Below, piece after piece: positions 51,958 to 61,491 of a DNA stretch of 64,000 nt; the stretch's first letter is position 1, and every line of letters starts with the position of its first letter. The notes below the pieces were generated by a model that was not told where the DNA came from, made no database searches, and saw nothing but the letters and a program-made list of their open reading frames with translations. Source of the DNA: an uncultured Flavobacteriales bacterium (GTDB lineage: Bacteria > Bacteroidota > Bacteroidia > Flavobacteriales_E > Vicingaceae); NCBI GenBank assembly GCA_937901255.1, contig CALCHN010000043.1, positions 124,001 through 188,000 on the forward strand. The letters run 5' to 3'. A program made the position numbers and the translations under genes.

Positions 51958-51965
51958 CGAAAGTA
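51958..51965 (-). promoter_or_regulatory. -7 box TACTTTCG of guaB
   Basis: On the minus strand TACTTTCGCAAC, 23 bp before the guaB ATG. Confidence 0.55.
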
Positions 51966-52058
51966 CTAAAAAATGTTATTTATTTTTTGTTAATTTTTAC
52001 TAATTATTGTTTAGGTTTTTCTTAGCTTTACGAGCCTTTTAAAGCTTAATTTTTATTC

Positions 52059-52307
52059 ATGACAAACACTTCTAATATAAATTATCCTCTTTATAGAAAA
52101 TACAAAAACAACAAATCTTATTTTAAGATTATTTCTAAAGAGGAATTTGAAGAAATTCAAGTACTTGGCAACACTTACACCCTTTATCATTTTAAAGCCA
52201 AAATATTACCCGACAGAAATTTAATTGAAGATTTAAGCATTAATTATGAAGCTTATTGCGATGTAATTTCTGAAAAAGAATATGAAACTATTAAAGAAAA
52301 GGTTTGA
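52059..52307 (+). CDS. Small hypothetical protein
   Basis: 82 residues (LYRKYKNNKSYFKIISKEEFEE ... KEYETIKEKV). It has regular codon use and a clear ATG, no signal peptide, no transmembrane segment and no known motif. The pattern of a short alpha/beta protein with SYFKIISKEEFEEIQVLG resembles small conserved hypotheticals of flavobacteria. It is divergent from guaB. Confidence 0.65.
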   Translation: MTNTSNINYPLYRKYKNNKSYFKIISKEEFEEIQVLGNTYTLYHFKAKILPDRNLIEDLSINYEAYCDVISEKEYETIKEKV

Positions 52308-52568
52308 AGTTAGTATAGAAGTTTATGAGTTTAATAGTTTAAAGCTTAGAGAATTTTCAATATGATGAAGCTCGACCTTTGATTAATTTAGTATGTTTTC
52401 TTGTGGTTACAATTTAGCGAGGGCTTATAGTAAGCAATCCTTGAACTGAAAAAGAATAAAAAAGAGCAAGCAATAGTGCCTTTTACTTGATAACCAAAAG
52501 CAAAACAGTTACAGGGCTTGGGTTGTGTGGCAAATTTTACCACTTAGAAAACCATAAATTAATCAGGA

Positions 52569-52608
52569 GTCTTGATTTTTTGCTTCTTTTGTATCAAGAC
52601 AAAAGAAG
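52569..52608. repeat. Mutually exclusive inverted repeats
   Basis: CTTCTTTTGT (52583-52592) pairs with ACAAAAGAAG (52599-52608). Alternatively GTCTTGAT (52569-52576) pairs with ATCAAGAC (52593-52600). The two pairings overlap, so only one can form at a time. Confidence 0.75.
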
Positions 52609-52682
52609 AGCAGACCTAATAAAATGTAAAAAAATTATTTAATTGCAAATTAGAGATTGGTTTAGAAGTTTAGTTCGAGAAT

Positions 52683-52706
52683 CTTCCGACTTCCAACTTC
52701 CGACTT
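52683..52706. repeat. Heptamer tandem repeat (CTTCCGA/CTTCCAA, three copies)
   Basis: Period-7 array immediately upstream of the promoter of the molybdoenzyme gene. Confidence 0.75.
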
Positions 52707-52719
52707 ATTAGAGTTTTAT

Positions 52720-52727
52720 TATATTTG
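52720..52727 (+). promoter_or_regulatory. -7 box TATATTTG of the YdeP-like gene
   Basis: Exact TAnnTTTG match 21 nt before the ATG at 52749. Confidence 0.6.
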
Positions 52728-52748
52728 TAAACATCAAAACGTATTGAC

Positions 52749-55037
52749 ATGTCAAATAGAAAAGTACAAATTGTTCCTCCAGAGGAATTTAGTAATCTTA
52801 AACTTACAGAACGAAAAGAAAAAGCTGCGGGAATTCCTGCCTTAATATCATCTATGCAACACATAAGTGAAGAGCTAGGCATCTGGCAAGGCATTAAAGT
52901 ACTAAATAAAATGAATCAAAAAGACGGTTTTGATTGTCCCGGTTGTGCATGGCCCGATCCTGACGGAAAGCGTTCATCATTAGGCGAATATTGTGAAAAT
53001 GGTGTAAAAGCTATAGCCGAAGAAGCCACTACCAAAAAAGTTACTCCCGATTTCTTTAAAAAACACAGCGTAGAAGAACTTAGTAAATGGACAGATTACG
53101 CTATCGGAAAGGCAGGAAGAATTACAGAACCTATGTACTTAAAAGAAAATAGTTCTTATTATGAACCTATTTCTTGGGAAAAAGCCTTTGAATTAATTGG
53201 CAATAAACTCAATAGTCTTTCTACCCCAGATGAAGCCGTTTTTTATACATCAGGAAGAACAAGTAATGAAGCAGCTTATATGTACCAACTTTTTGTTCGT
53301 CAGTTAGGGACTAACAATTTACCCGACTGTTCCAATATGTGCCACGAATCTAGTGGAACTGCATTAAGTGAAACATTAGGTATTGGAAAAGGAAGCGTAA
53401 CCTTAGAAGATTTACATATTGCAGAAGTAATTGTTGTGATGGGTCAAAATCCGGGAACTAACCACCCTAGAATGCTTTCTGCTTTAGAAAAATGCAAAGA
53501 AAATGGTGGAAAAATAATCACCATCAACCCTATTCCTGAGGCAGGTAATAATGTGTTTATTGATCCTCAAAATCCGCTTTCTGTAATTAAAGGAGGAGAA
53601 AAAATTAATGATGTTTATTTACAGGTAAAAATTAACGGAGATATCGCTTTGTTAAAAGCCGTGTTATACCTTATGTTAGAAGCTGAAAACAAAAATCCTG
53701 GGAAAGTTTTTGACTTAGAGTTCATCAATAAGCATTGTGTGAATTATGATGAATTTATAAATGATATTAAAAACACTGATTTCAACAAAGCTGTTGCCGA
53801 AAGTGGAATTAGTGAAACTGAAATAAGAGCTTTTGCCGAATTACTCATCGAAAAGAAAAAAATTATTGTTTGTTGGGCAATGGGATTAACCCAACATAAA
53901 AATGCAGTAAATACTATTAGAGAGGTAGTAAATCTTTTATTAGTTAAAGGAAGTATAGGAAAACCCGGAGCAGGCACTTGTCCTGTTAGAGGACATAGCA
54001 ATGTGCAAGGCGACAGAACCATGGGGATTTGGGAAAAACCTAATCCCGATTTCTTAACTAAATTAGAGGAACATTTTTCTATTAATTGCCCTAAAGAAGA
54101 TGGTTATGATGCCGTAGAAGCTATTAAAGCCATGCATGAAAACAAAGTAAGGGTTTTTATGGCTATGGGAGGAAATTTTATTTCTGCCACTCCCGATAGT
54201 GAATACACGGGAAAAGCCATGCAAAATTGTGACTTAACCATACAAGTTTCTACCAAGCTCAATCGCTCTCATTTGGTTACAGGCAAAGAAGCACTAATTC
54301 TACCTTGCATCTCTCGTTCTGAAACGGATATACAAGCCACAGGAAAACAATTTATTACCGTAGAAAATTCTATGGGAATTGTACATAAAAGTAAAGGAAG
54401 TTTTGAGCCTGCTTCACCTCATTTACAAAGTGAACATGCTATTATTGCTGGAATTGCAAATGCCACTTTTAAAAATAGTCCGATTAATTGGACAGCCATG
54501 AAGGATGATTACAATGTAGTAAGAAATCACATTGCAGCTACTATTCCCGGTTTTGAAAACTTTAATGAAAAAGTGCAACAACCAAGTGGTTTTTATTTGC
54601 CTAATGGTGCAAGAGAACGAAATTTTAATCTGCCCGACAAAAAAGCAAAGTTTACCGTTAATCCGTTAGCAGAAAATAAGGTAGCGAAAGGGAATTTTAT
54701 TATGATGACCATAAGAACGCACGACCAATACAACACTACTATTTATGGTATGGATGATAGATACAGAGGAATCATCAATGAAAGAAGAGTAATCTTAATG
54801 AACGAATCGGACATTGAAGAAAGTAATTTGAAAGCAGAACAAATTGTTCATCTAACTAGCTTTTTCAATGGTGAAGAACGTGTTGCCCGCAATTTTAAAA
54901 TTGTTCCTTACAACATTGCAAAAGGTTGTGTTGCCACTTATTTCCCAGAAACAAATGTATTGGTTCCTATAGATAGTGTTGCTGATAAAAGCAATACGCC
55001 CGTTTCTAAGTTTATTGAAGTGGCAATTTCTCATTAA
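52749..55037 (+). CDS. FdhF/YdeP-family molybdopterin oxidoreductase
   Basis: 762 residues. Motifs are the YdeP-type DGFDCPGCAWPDPDGKRS, the molybdopterin-guanine-dinucleotide contacts FYTSGRTSNEAAYMYQLFVR, the conserved Cys in NLPDCSNMCHESSG, VVMGQNPGTNHPRML, PGAGTCPVRGHSNVQGDRTM, and the C-terminal Molydop_binding part (TIRTHDQYNTTIYGMDDRYR). Unlike formate dehydrogenase it lacks an N-terminal 4Fe-4S ligand set. The reaction of YdeP proteins is not defined; the E. coli member is associated with acid resistance. hutI follows at 32 bp. Confidence 0.9.
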   Translation: MSNRKVQIVPPEEFSNLKLTERKEKAAGIPALISSMQHISEELGIWQGIKVLNKMNQKDGFDCPGCAWPDPDGKRSSLGEYCENGVKAIAEEATTKKVTPDFFKKHSVEELSKWTDYAIGKAGRITEPMYLKENSSYYEPISWEKAFELIGNKLNSLSTPDEAVFYTSGRTSNEAAYMYQLFVRQLGTNNLPDCSNMCHESSGTALSETLGIGKGSVTLEDLHIAEVIVVMGQNPGTNHPRMLSALEKCKENGGKIITINPIPEAGNNVFIDPQNPLSVIKGGEKINDVYLQVKINGDIALLKAVLYLMLEAENKNPGKVFDLEFINKHCVNYDEFINDIKNTDFNKAVAESGISETEIRAFAELLIEKKKIIVCWAMGLTQHKNAVNTIREVVNLLLVKGSIGKPGAGTCPVRGHSNVQGDRTMGIWEKPNPDFLTKLEEHFSINCPKEDGYDAVEAIKAMHENKVRVFMAMGGNFISATPDSEYTGKAMQNCDLTIQVSTKLNRSHLVTGKEALILPCISRSETDIQATGKQFITVENSMGIVHKSKGSFEPASPHLQSEHAIIAGIANATFKNSPINWTAMKDDYNVVRNHIAATIPGFENFNEKVQQPSGFYLPNGARERNFNLPDKKAKFTVNPLAENKVAKGNFIMMTIRTHDQYNTTIYGMDDRYRGIINERRVILMNESDIEESNLKAEQIVHLTSFFNGEERVARNFKIVPYNIAKGCVATYFPETNVLVPIDSVADKSNTPVSKFIEVAISH

Positions 55038-55069
55038 AAATTAATTTATCTAAAACCCAAAGCCCTAAA

Positions 55070-56323
55070 ATGAAAAAAATCTTAATAAAAAACATCAAAG
55101 AACTTATTCAGGTAGAAACAACTCCTAAAGAAAAGGTGGTTGGTAAAGAAATGGCAACCCTTAATACTTTAAAAAATGCATGGTTAGCCATAGAAGGAGA
55201 TAGAATAATAGCTTTTGGCTCTATGGAAAATTGGGGTGGAATTACAGATTGGTCAAATTTAGAAGTCATTGACGCTAGTGACAAAATAGTGATGCCTACT
55301 TTTTGCGACTCTCACACGCACATTGTTTTTGCTGCAACAAGAGAAAGTGAATTTGTAGATAGAATTAATGGACTTACTTACGAAGAAATTGCCGCTAAAG
55401 GCGGTGGAATTTTAAATTCTGCTAAAAAATTACAGGCTGCTTCAGAAAATGAATTGTTTGATGCTGCTCTTCATAGGATTAATGAAGTAATTAGCACTGG
55501 AACAGGAGCTATAGAAATTAAAAGCGGCTACGGACTTACTGTTGAAAGTGAAATAAAAATGTTACGAGTAATTAAACGACTAAAAGCTGCTTGTCCTGTT
55601 ATCATAAAAGCTACTTTTTTGGGAGCTCATGCGCTACCTAAACCTTTTAAAGAAAATAGAAATGGATATATCAATAGCATTATAAATGAAATGCTTCCTA
55701 TTATAAAAGAAGAAAACTTAGCTGATTATATTGATGTTTTTTGTGAGAAAAATTATTTTACTCCCGAAGAAACAGAACGAATTATTCAGGCAGGAATAAA
55801 ACAAGGGTTAACTCCCAAAATACACGTTAACCAATTTAACTCTATTGGTGGAATTCAGGTGGGGATTAAAAACAATGCGTTATCTGTTGATCATTTAGAA
55901 GTAATGACAGAGCAAGACATTAAAGATTTAGCCAATTCATCCACTATGCCTACGTTACTTCCCTCTTGTTCTTTCTTTTTAAATATTCCTTATGCTCCTG
56001 CAAGAGAACTTATTAATAACAATTTGCCTGTTTGTTTAGCTACAGATTACAATCCCGGATCAACCCCTTCAGGAAACATGCCTTTTGTACTTTCATTAGC
56101 CTGTATAAAATTAAGAATGACTCCCGAAGAAGCGATAAATGCAGCTACCATAAACGGAGCTTATGCTATGAATTTAAGTAATGAGCTTGGTAGCATAGCT
56201 GTTGGCAAAAAAGCTAACCTTATTATTACAAAAGCAATACCTTCTTTCCACCATATACCTTACGCTTTTGGCTCTAATCCTGTTGAAACTGTTATTTTAA
56301 ATGGCGAAAAAGTAAGTTTTTAA
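55070..56323 (+). CDS. hutI: Imidazolonepropionase HutI
   Basis: 417 residues. An amidohydrolase-superfamily enzyme of histidine degradation that opens imidazolone-5-propionate to formiminoglutamate. Metal-binding CDSHTHIVFAATRESEFVDR, substrate loop YEEIAAKGGGILNSAKK, GTGAIEIKSGYGLTVESEIKM, FLGAHALP, KIHVNQFNSIGG, and ATDYNPGSTPSGNMPF are all present. Other hut genes are absent here, which is common in Bacteroidota where the pathway is dispersed. It may be co-transcribed with the molybdoenzyme. Confidence 0.95.
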   Translation: MKKILIKNIKELIQVETTPKEKVVGKEMATLNTLKNAWLAIEGDRIIAFGSMENWGGITDWSNLEVIDASDKIVMPTFCDSHTHIVFAATRESEFVDRINGLTYEEIAAKGGGILNSAKKLQAASENELFDAALHRINEVISTGTGAIEIKSGYGLTVESEIKMLRVIKRLKAACPVIIKATFLGAHALPKPFKENRNGYINSIINEMLPIIKEENLADYIDVFCEKNYFTPEETERIIQAGIKQGLTPKIHVNQFNSIGGIQVGIKNNALSVDHLEVMTEQDIKDLANSSTMPTLLPSCSFFLNIPYAPARELINNNLPVCLATDYNPGSTPSGNMPFVLSLACIKLRMTPEEAINAATINGAYAMNLSNELGSIAVGKKANLIITKAIPSFHHIPYAFGSNPVETVILNGEKVSF

Positions 56324-56428
56324 TCCAAAATTCTTCTTTTTAAGATTCCAAGAGTTTAAGTATTTCCACTAATTTTTTATGTGAATTATTGTTAATTTTA
56401 TGACCGATAATTACTAAAAACTCTATCC

Positions 56429-59400
56429 ATGCAAAAAATCTTATCTATTTTTATAGCTGTTGTCATTACTTTTTCATCAACTTTTGCTAACGATGATGCT
56501 AATATCTTTACAGGAAATGAAGCCCATCAACTTGCAGCAAACTCCAATCTAGTCAGAATTAAAAAATTTACCACTATCCCTAATTATGTTCAGTTTGTAA
56601 AGGGAAAAGAACTTCCTTTAGCAAAACTTGAAAGTTGGTTAAGACAATACTACAAAACCGATGATAATTATGGTTTAAAGTTATTAAACACTTATGAAGA
56701 TGATTTAGGCTATACTCACTACAGATACCAACAAACTATTAATGGAATTCCAGTAAAATTAGCAATGTTTATTGCTCATACAAAAAACGGACATATCTAC
56801 TCAATGAATGGAGAATTGTTTGATAATACCAATGCTCCATCTAAAAACTCAATAGCAGAAAGTACTGCTTTATACAAAGCTCTTAATCATATAAATGCCG
56901 ATTTATATAAATGGGAAATTGCTGAAGCAGAAAACCATTTAAAATGGGAACAAAACGACCCAAACGCAACTTATTACCCAAAAGGAGAATTAGTTTATAT
57001 CAACGAAAGTGGAAATGTTACCAATGCACTTAAACTGGCTTACGTATTTAATGTTTATGCTCAAGAGCCACTTAGCAGAAGAGAAATTTATGTTGATGCA
57101 ACCAATGGAACTGTTCTTTGGGAAGAAAGCAAATTACATGACGCTGATGTTGTTGGTACTGCCGCTACAGGATATAGTGGGACAAAAACCATGACTTCTG
57201 ATTTTACAGGCACTAACTATAGATTAAGAGAAACAGGAAGAGGAAATGGCATTAGAACATTTAACTGTAACAATACCACAAATTATTCAAACACTGATTT
57301 TACAAATGCTACAGCCAACTGGACAACATTTAATCCAGCTGTTGATGTTTATGCTACTGATGCCCATTGGGGTGCAGAAATGACTTACGATTACTTTTTT
57401 CTTGAACATGGAAGAAACAGTATTGATAATAATGGTTTTCAACTGAACAGTTATGTTCATTACGACAACAACTTTTTTAATGCTTTTTGGGATGGTCAAC
57501 GTATGACTTACGGTGATGGAAATAATAATGCAACTCCTTTAACTGCTATAGATATTGCCGGACATGAAATTACTCATGGGCTTACCAACTTTACTGCAAA
57601 CTTAGTTTACCAAGCAGAATCAGGGGCATTAAACGAATCTTTTAGTGATATTTTTGGAAATAGTATTGAAAGATATGCTCGTCCAACTCAAAACAGTTGG
57701 CAAATGGGAGAAGATTTAGGAATTGTTATTAGAAACATGCAAAATCCAAAAGCTGAAGGAGATCCAGATACTTACTTTGGTCAAAATTGGGCTTCTCTTA
57801 CTGGTGGTGATAATGGTGGTGTGCATACCAATAGTGGTGTGCAAAATTATTGGTATTATTTACTAACCATGGGAGGTTCAGGAACAAACGACAATAACGA
57901 TACTTACAATGTTACCGCATTAGGATTAGTAAAAGCCGGAAGAATAGCTTACAGAAACTTAGTTGTTTATTTAACAACTTCATCTGGTTATGCCGATGCT
58001 CGTTTTTACGCTATTCAATCTGCAGTAGATTTATATGGAGGTTGTTCTCCAGAAGTAGCATCTACAACAAATGCTTGGTATGCTGTTGGTGTTGGTGGTC
58101 CTTACTCACCATTTACAGTAAGTGATTTTAACGCTTCAATTACAACCTCTTGCGTTGCTCCTTTTACTGTTTCTTTCAACAATACTAGTACTAACGGAAG
58201 TACTTTCCAGTGGAATTTTGGTGATGGAAATACTAGCACACAAATTAACCCTACACACACTTACACAGCAAATGGAACTTACAACGTTACGCTTATTGCA
58301 GATGGTGGTGCTTCTTGCGGTAAAGACACTACTATTAAAAATGCTTACATTACTATAGATAATAATTTACCTTGTATCATTACCATGCCTGCTAATGGTT
58401 CTGCTGCTACACAAACAGCTTGTACAGGAACTATTTTCGATAGTGGTGGGCCAAATGGAAATTATGGAGCTAATGAAACTTCAGTTATTACTATTTCGCC
58501 AACTGGAGCTGCCGATGTAACACTTAATTTTATCAGTTTTGGTATTGAAGCAGGACAAGGAAGCACATGTAATTACGATTACTTAAATGTTTATGATGGT
58601 GCAAACACAGGTGCTGCTTTAATTGGAACATATTGCGACAACAATATACCAACAACAATAACATCTACTGGTAGTTCTATAACCATAGAGTTTTCTTCTG
58701 ACCCTGGAGTTGAAGATGCAGGATTTGAAATAAGTTGGTCTTGTAACTTATCTAATGTTGCTCCTGTTGCAGACTTCTCATCAAATATTGACAGCACTTG
58801 TACAGGAGAAATTCAGTTTACAGATATGTCTGCAAATGGTCCAACTAGTTGGTTTTGGGATTTTGGTGATGGGAATAATTCAACACTTCAAAACCCTACT
58901 CATACCTATTCTTCAAGTGGAACTTATACTGTTCAGTTAACTGCAACCAACGCTATTGGTAATCATGTTGAGACCAAAACCAACTATATAAATGTTAATA
59001 TGCCTTCAAACCCTTCTGTAGTAGGTGATGCTATTTGTGAAAATACTGTTGCCAATCTTACTGCATCAGGAAATGGAACATTAAATTGGTACAATGTTGC
59101 TACCGGAGGAACAATTATTAACACTGGTACAAGTTATACAACTCCTGTATTGGCTACAACTACAACATATTATGTTGAAGATGCTATCATCTCTCCTACT
59201 CTAACTATGGGAAAACCAAATAACTCTGGTGGTGGAGCTAATTTTAATACCCAACAACATTTATTGTTTGATGTGTACACTCCAATGGAAATTATTGAAG
59301 TAGATGTATATTCAAGTATAGCTGGTAATAGAACTATAGAATTGAGAAGTAGTAGTAATGTACTTATTGCAACTACAACTGTTAATATACCAACAGGACA

Positions 59401-59938
59401 ATTTACTGTACCATTAAACTTTAATGTAATGCCCGGAACAGATTACCAATTAAGACTTGCTAATGGTTCTGCTATTAATCTCTACAGAAATGATGGAGGT
59501 GTTAATTATCCTTATACCTTAAGCGGAATGGGTTCAATAACCCGAAGTACTGCAGGAACTAACGGTGGTTTATCTCATTATTATTTCTTCTACAATTGGA
59601 AAGTAAAAGCTCCCGATTGTATTAGCGGCAGAGAAGCTGTAACTGCAACAGTAAACAGTTGTACCGATATTGATGAGTTACAACAAAATAATGGCATTAA
59701 CGCTTTCTACAATGGTACACAAAACGAACTTGAAGTTAGAATTAAGAAAATCCCTACAGGGAATTACATTACTACTGTAATGAATGCCCTAGGACAAATA
59801 GTTGTTGACAAAACCATTACTGTTGGTAGTGATAATCAAATTGAAAAACTTAATTTAAACAATGCTTCTAAAGGCGTTTACTTTATCAGAATAAGCAATG
59901 ATAGCTTTAACTATTCGTCAAAATTTATTAAACCTTAA
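56429..59938 (+). CDS. Secreted M4-family metalloprotease with PKD and CUB domains, T9SS-sorted
   Basis: 1169 residues. Signal peptide (LSIFIAVVITFSSTFA), an FTP/PepSY-type propeptide (about 30-230), then a thermolysin-like catalytic domain with H379-E380-x-x-H383 (GHEITHGLT), the third zinc ligand E403 (ALNESFSDIFG) and the catalytic H466 (GGVHTNSG). Next come a PKD domain (FQWNFGDGNTSTQINPTHTY), a CUB-like domain (about 660-770, CNYDYLNVYDGANTGAALIG), a second PKD (SWFWDFGDGNNSTLQNPTHTY), a further beta region, and a T9SS C-terminal domain ending SSKFIKP. An extracellular protease; a strong terminator follows. Confidence 0.95.
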   Translation: MQKILSIFIAVVITFSSTFANDDANIFTGNEAHQLAANSNLVRIKKFTTIPNYVQFVKGKELPLAKLESWLRQYYKTDDNYGLKLLNTYEDDLGYTHYRYQQTINGIPVKLAMFIAHTKNGHIYSMNGELFDNTNAPSKNSIAESTALYKALNHINADLYKWEIAEAENHLKWEQNDPNATYYPKGELVYINESGNVTNALKLAYVFNVYAQEPLSRREIYVDATNGTVLWEESKLHDADVVGTAATGYSGTKTMTSDFTGTNYRLRETGRGNGIRTFNCNNTTNYSNTDFTNATANWTTFNPAVDVYATDAHWGAEMTYDYFFLEHGRNSIDNNGFQLNSYVHYDNNFFNAFWDGQRMTYGDGNNNATPLTAIDIAGHEITHGLTNFTANLVYQAESGALNESFSDIFGNSIERYARPTQNSWQMGEDLGIVIRNMQNPKAEGDPDTYFGQNWASLTGGDNGGVHTNSGVQNYWYYLLTMGGSGTNDNNDTYNVTALGLVKAGRIAYRNLVVYLTTSSGYADARFYAIQSAVDLYGGCSPEVASTTNAWYAVGVGGPYSPFTVSDFNASITTSCVAPFTVSFNNTSTNGSTFQWNFGDGNTSTQINPTHTYTANGTYNVTLIADGGASCGKDTTIKNAYITIDNNLPCIITMPANGSAATQTACTGTIFDSGGPNGNYGANETSVITISPTGAADVTLNFISFGIEAGQGSTCNYDYLNVYDGANTGAALIGTYCDNNIPTTITSTGSSITIEFSSDPGVEDAGFEISWSCNLSNVAPVADFSSNIDSTCTGEIQFTDMSANGPTSWFWDFGDGNNSTLQNPTHTYSSSGTYTVQLTATNAIGNHVETKTNYINVNMPSNPSVVGDAICENTVANLTASGNGTLNWYNVATGGTIINTGTSYTTPVLATTTTYYVEDAIISPTLTMGKPNNSGGGANFNTQQHLLFDVYTPMEIIEVDVYSSIAGNRTIELRSSSNVLIATTTVNIPTGQFTVPLNFNVMPGTDYQLRLANGSAINLYRNDGGVNYPYTLSGMGSITRSTAGTNGGLSHYYFFYNWKVKAPDCISGREAVTATVNSCTDIDELQQNNGINAFYNGTQNELEVRIKKIPTGNYITTVMNALGQIVVDKTITVGSDNQIEKLNLNNASKGVYFIRISNDSFNYSSKFIKP

Positions 59939-59965
59939 AATACTTTCTATTTAAAACCTAAAACT

Positions 59966-60007
59966 AAAAGAGAGGCTTACCAGTTATTTGGTAAGCCTCT
60001 CTTTTTT
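59966..60007. terminator. Strong bidirectional terminator
   Basis: A perfect 17-bp stem (AAAAGAGAGGCTTACCA and its complement) with a 6-nt loop and flanking A and T runs separates the metalloprotease from the convergent gene at 60032. Confidence 0.93.
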
Positions 60008-60031
60008 GTCTTGTTGAGATTGGATTAAATA

Positions 60032-60643
60032 TTAATAAACTTTTGGTTTAGCCTTTAATTTAGGTGAACTAGTTATAATTGTAAAAGTATAAGATAATGC
60101 AGCTGAAAAAAAAGAATATTTTACAACATTAACATATCGTTTTGTATCAAAGTTATCCGGTTTGCTCTTGTTGATTGAAATTAATGGCGCTACTATAAAG
60201 CCTGAAAAAAACGAACTCACAAGCAAAGTACCAGAAATATCATACATTGTTGAGTTATACGAAATTTCTTGGTTTTTTAAGATTGGTACACCAAAACTTT
60301 TACTTTCTACATATGGAAATTCTTTTACATGATATTGAATTATTTCATCTTCTCTATTATTTTCATCTCCAATCATTATCGTTTCAGAAGTTATATCTAA
60401 AAAAATGGAATCATTACTTAAATTAGTTAAATTACCTTCATGATGAATAATGGTGTCTCCAATAAAACTTCTCACATGAATGTACTTTCCTTCTTTTAAT
60501 TTTTTAGTTTTCTTATAATCTAATAATTCAAACTCAAACTTTTTCTTTTTATGTTTGCTCGTAGCACTATCTTCTTGAGCAACTGTATTATTGAAAGAAA
60601 AAAATAAAAAGGATAATATAAGGATAGATAAAAATCGTTTCAT
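60032..60643 (-). CDS. Hypothetical exported membrane protein
   Basis: 203 residues. A signal peptide (LSILILSFLFFSFNNTVAQ), a charged beta-rich region (YIHVRSFIGDTIIHHEGN, DSIFLDITSETIMIGDENN), then two hydrophobic segments near the C-terminus (GTLLVSSFFSGFIVAPLI and SFFSAALSYTFTIIT). No family was recognised. It is 5 bp downstream of the small Cys-rich membrane protein on the same strand and shares the convergent terminator with the metalloprotease. Confidence 0.65.
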   Translation of the reverse strand: MKRFLSILILSFLFFSFNNTVAQEDSATSKHKKKKFEFELLDYKKTKKLKEGKYIHVRSFIGDTIIHHEGNLTNLSNDSIFLDITSETIMIGDENNREDEIIQYHVKEFPYVESKSFGVPILKNQEISYNSTMYDISGTLLVSSFFSGFIVAPLISINKSKPDNFDTKRYVNVVKYSFFSAALSYTFTIITSSPKLKAKPKVY

Positions 60644-60648
60644 TACAA

Positions 60649-60840
60649 TTAATCTTCTTTTTTACATTGTTCTTCTGGCAAGGCTCCGCAAAAACCGCAA
60701 GCCTCTCCTTCTTTATTTAAAAAAGGACTATTACTAGCACAAGTTCCTGAAAATTTGCCGTTTTTCTTAAAAAGAATTTTAACGGCTATCCCAGCAATTC
60801 CTAACCCTAGCAATACTATTGAAAATAATATAAGTTTCAT
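60649..60840 (-). CDS. Small Cys-rich membrane protein
   Basis: 63 residues. One N-terminal transmembrane helix (ILFSIVLLGLGIAGIAVKIL) precedes a short tail with four cysteines plus a conserved-looking SGTCASNSPFLNKEGEACGF...CG...EEQCKK. Proteins of this form are common in Bacteroidota, sometimes near NADH:quinone reductase genes; the cysteines could bind a metal or an Fe-S cluster. No function can be assigned. Confidence 0.7.
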   Translation of the reverse strand: MKLILFSIVLLGLGIAGIAVKILFKKNGKFSGTCASNSPFLNKEGEACGFCGALPEEQCKKED

Positions 60841-60873
60841 TTTGTTAAATTTTAAAGTTTCATTTTGTTATAT

Positions 60874-61218
60874 CTACTGTTCAATTTCCATACAAGCAAT
60901 TTCTTTATAATCATTATTACTCAAAAACTCTTTGATTAAAGAATAATGAACTTCTAAAAGTGAGACTATAGAATTAGTTGTCATGTTACCCGTTCTCAAC
61001 CAAATAATTTTAGGAGGACATCCATAAACATTTGCAAAATCAGAAAAATCAGCATCAAAGGTTACTATACAAAAGCCATTCTTCTTGGCGTACTTCCATA
61101 TTGCTTTATCAGTAGCATTTGTTAGATTTATATCATTAACCTGTTTTGAATTGGGATATAAATGATTAATTTTTTTTATAACACGAAAAGAAATATTTTG
61201 GTCAACTAATAATTTCAT
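60874..61218 (-). CDS. DUF5615 PIN-like toxin
   Basis: 114 residues. MKLLVDQNISFRVIKKI provides the N-terminal Asp, and FCIVTFDADFSDFA with WLRTGN carries the second acidic cluster typical of DUF5615 (PIN-like/Mut7-C) proteins. Predicted to be an RNA-cleaving toxin. The start codon overlaps the last base of the upstream DUF433 stop (TAATG-type junction), the normal antitoxin-toxin arrangement. Confidence 0.87.
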   Translation of the reverse strand: MKLLVDQNISFRVIKKINHLYPNSKQVNDINLTNATDKAIWKYAKKNGFCIVTFDADFSDFANVYGCPPKIIWLRTGNMTTNSIVSLLEVHYSLIKEFLSNNDYKEIACMEIEQ

Positions 61219-61439
61219 TAAGCAACTCGTATTCTGTTTTCTCTATTTGCTGCATAAGCTAAACAAGCTTCAATACTTTTCTCTGTAAGTTCAGGAAAAT
61301 CTTTTATAATTTCCTTTTTAGTCATTCCGTTAGCTAACCAGTTTAAAACATCATAAACAGAAATTCTAGTACCTGATACAATTGGCTTTCCAAATCTTAC
61401 AGATGCGTTTATTGTTATGTATTCTCTGTAGTTAATCAT
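61218..61439 (-). CDS. DUF433 antitoxin
   Basis: 73 residues. YITINASVRFGKPIVSGTRI, SVYDVLNWLANGMTKKEII and DFPELTEKSIEACLAYAA form the DUF433 helix-turn-helix-like fold. It is the standard partner of DUF5615 toxins and probably represses its own promoter. Its 3' end overlaps the toxin gene. Confidence 0.88.
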   Translation of the reverse strand: MINYREYITINASVRFGKPIVSGTRISVYDVLNWLANGMTKKEIIKDFPELTEKSIEACLAYAANRENRIRVA

Positions 61440-61491
61440 ACTGCTAATTTACGTTTTTTTATTACAGATTAAAGAATCTTACCCATTTTTA

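Larger units (their letters stand above)
52308..52748. other. Intergenic region (441 bp) with competing hairpins and a heptamer array
   Basis: No coding sequence is supported. It contains alternative hairpins at 52569-52608, three CTTCCGA-type heptamers at 52683-52706, and a -7 box at 52720-52727. An imperfect palindrome GTGGCAAATTTTACCAC also occurs near 52530. Confidence 0.6.

Noticed and set aside
57287..58940. Several 60-80 codon frames overlapping the M4 metalloprotease
   Set aside because: All are in alternative frames of a protein with complete active-site motifs and continuous domains.
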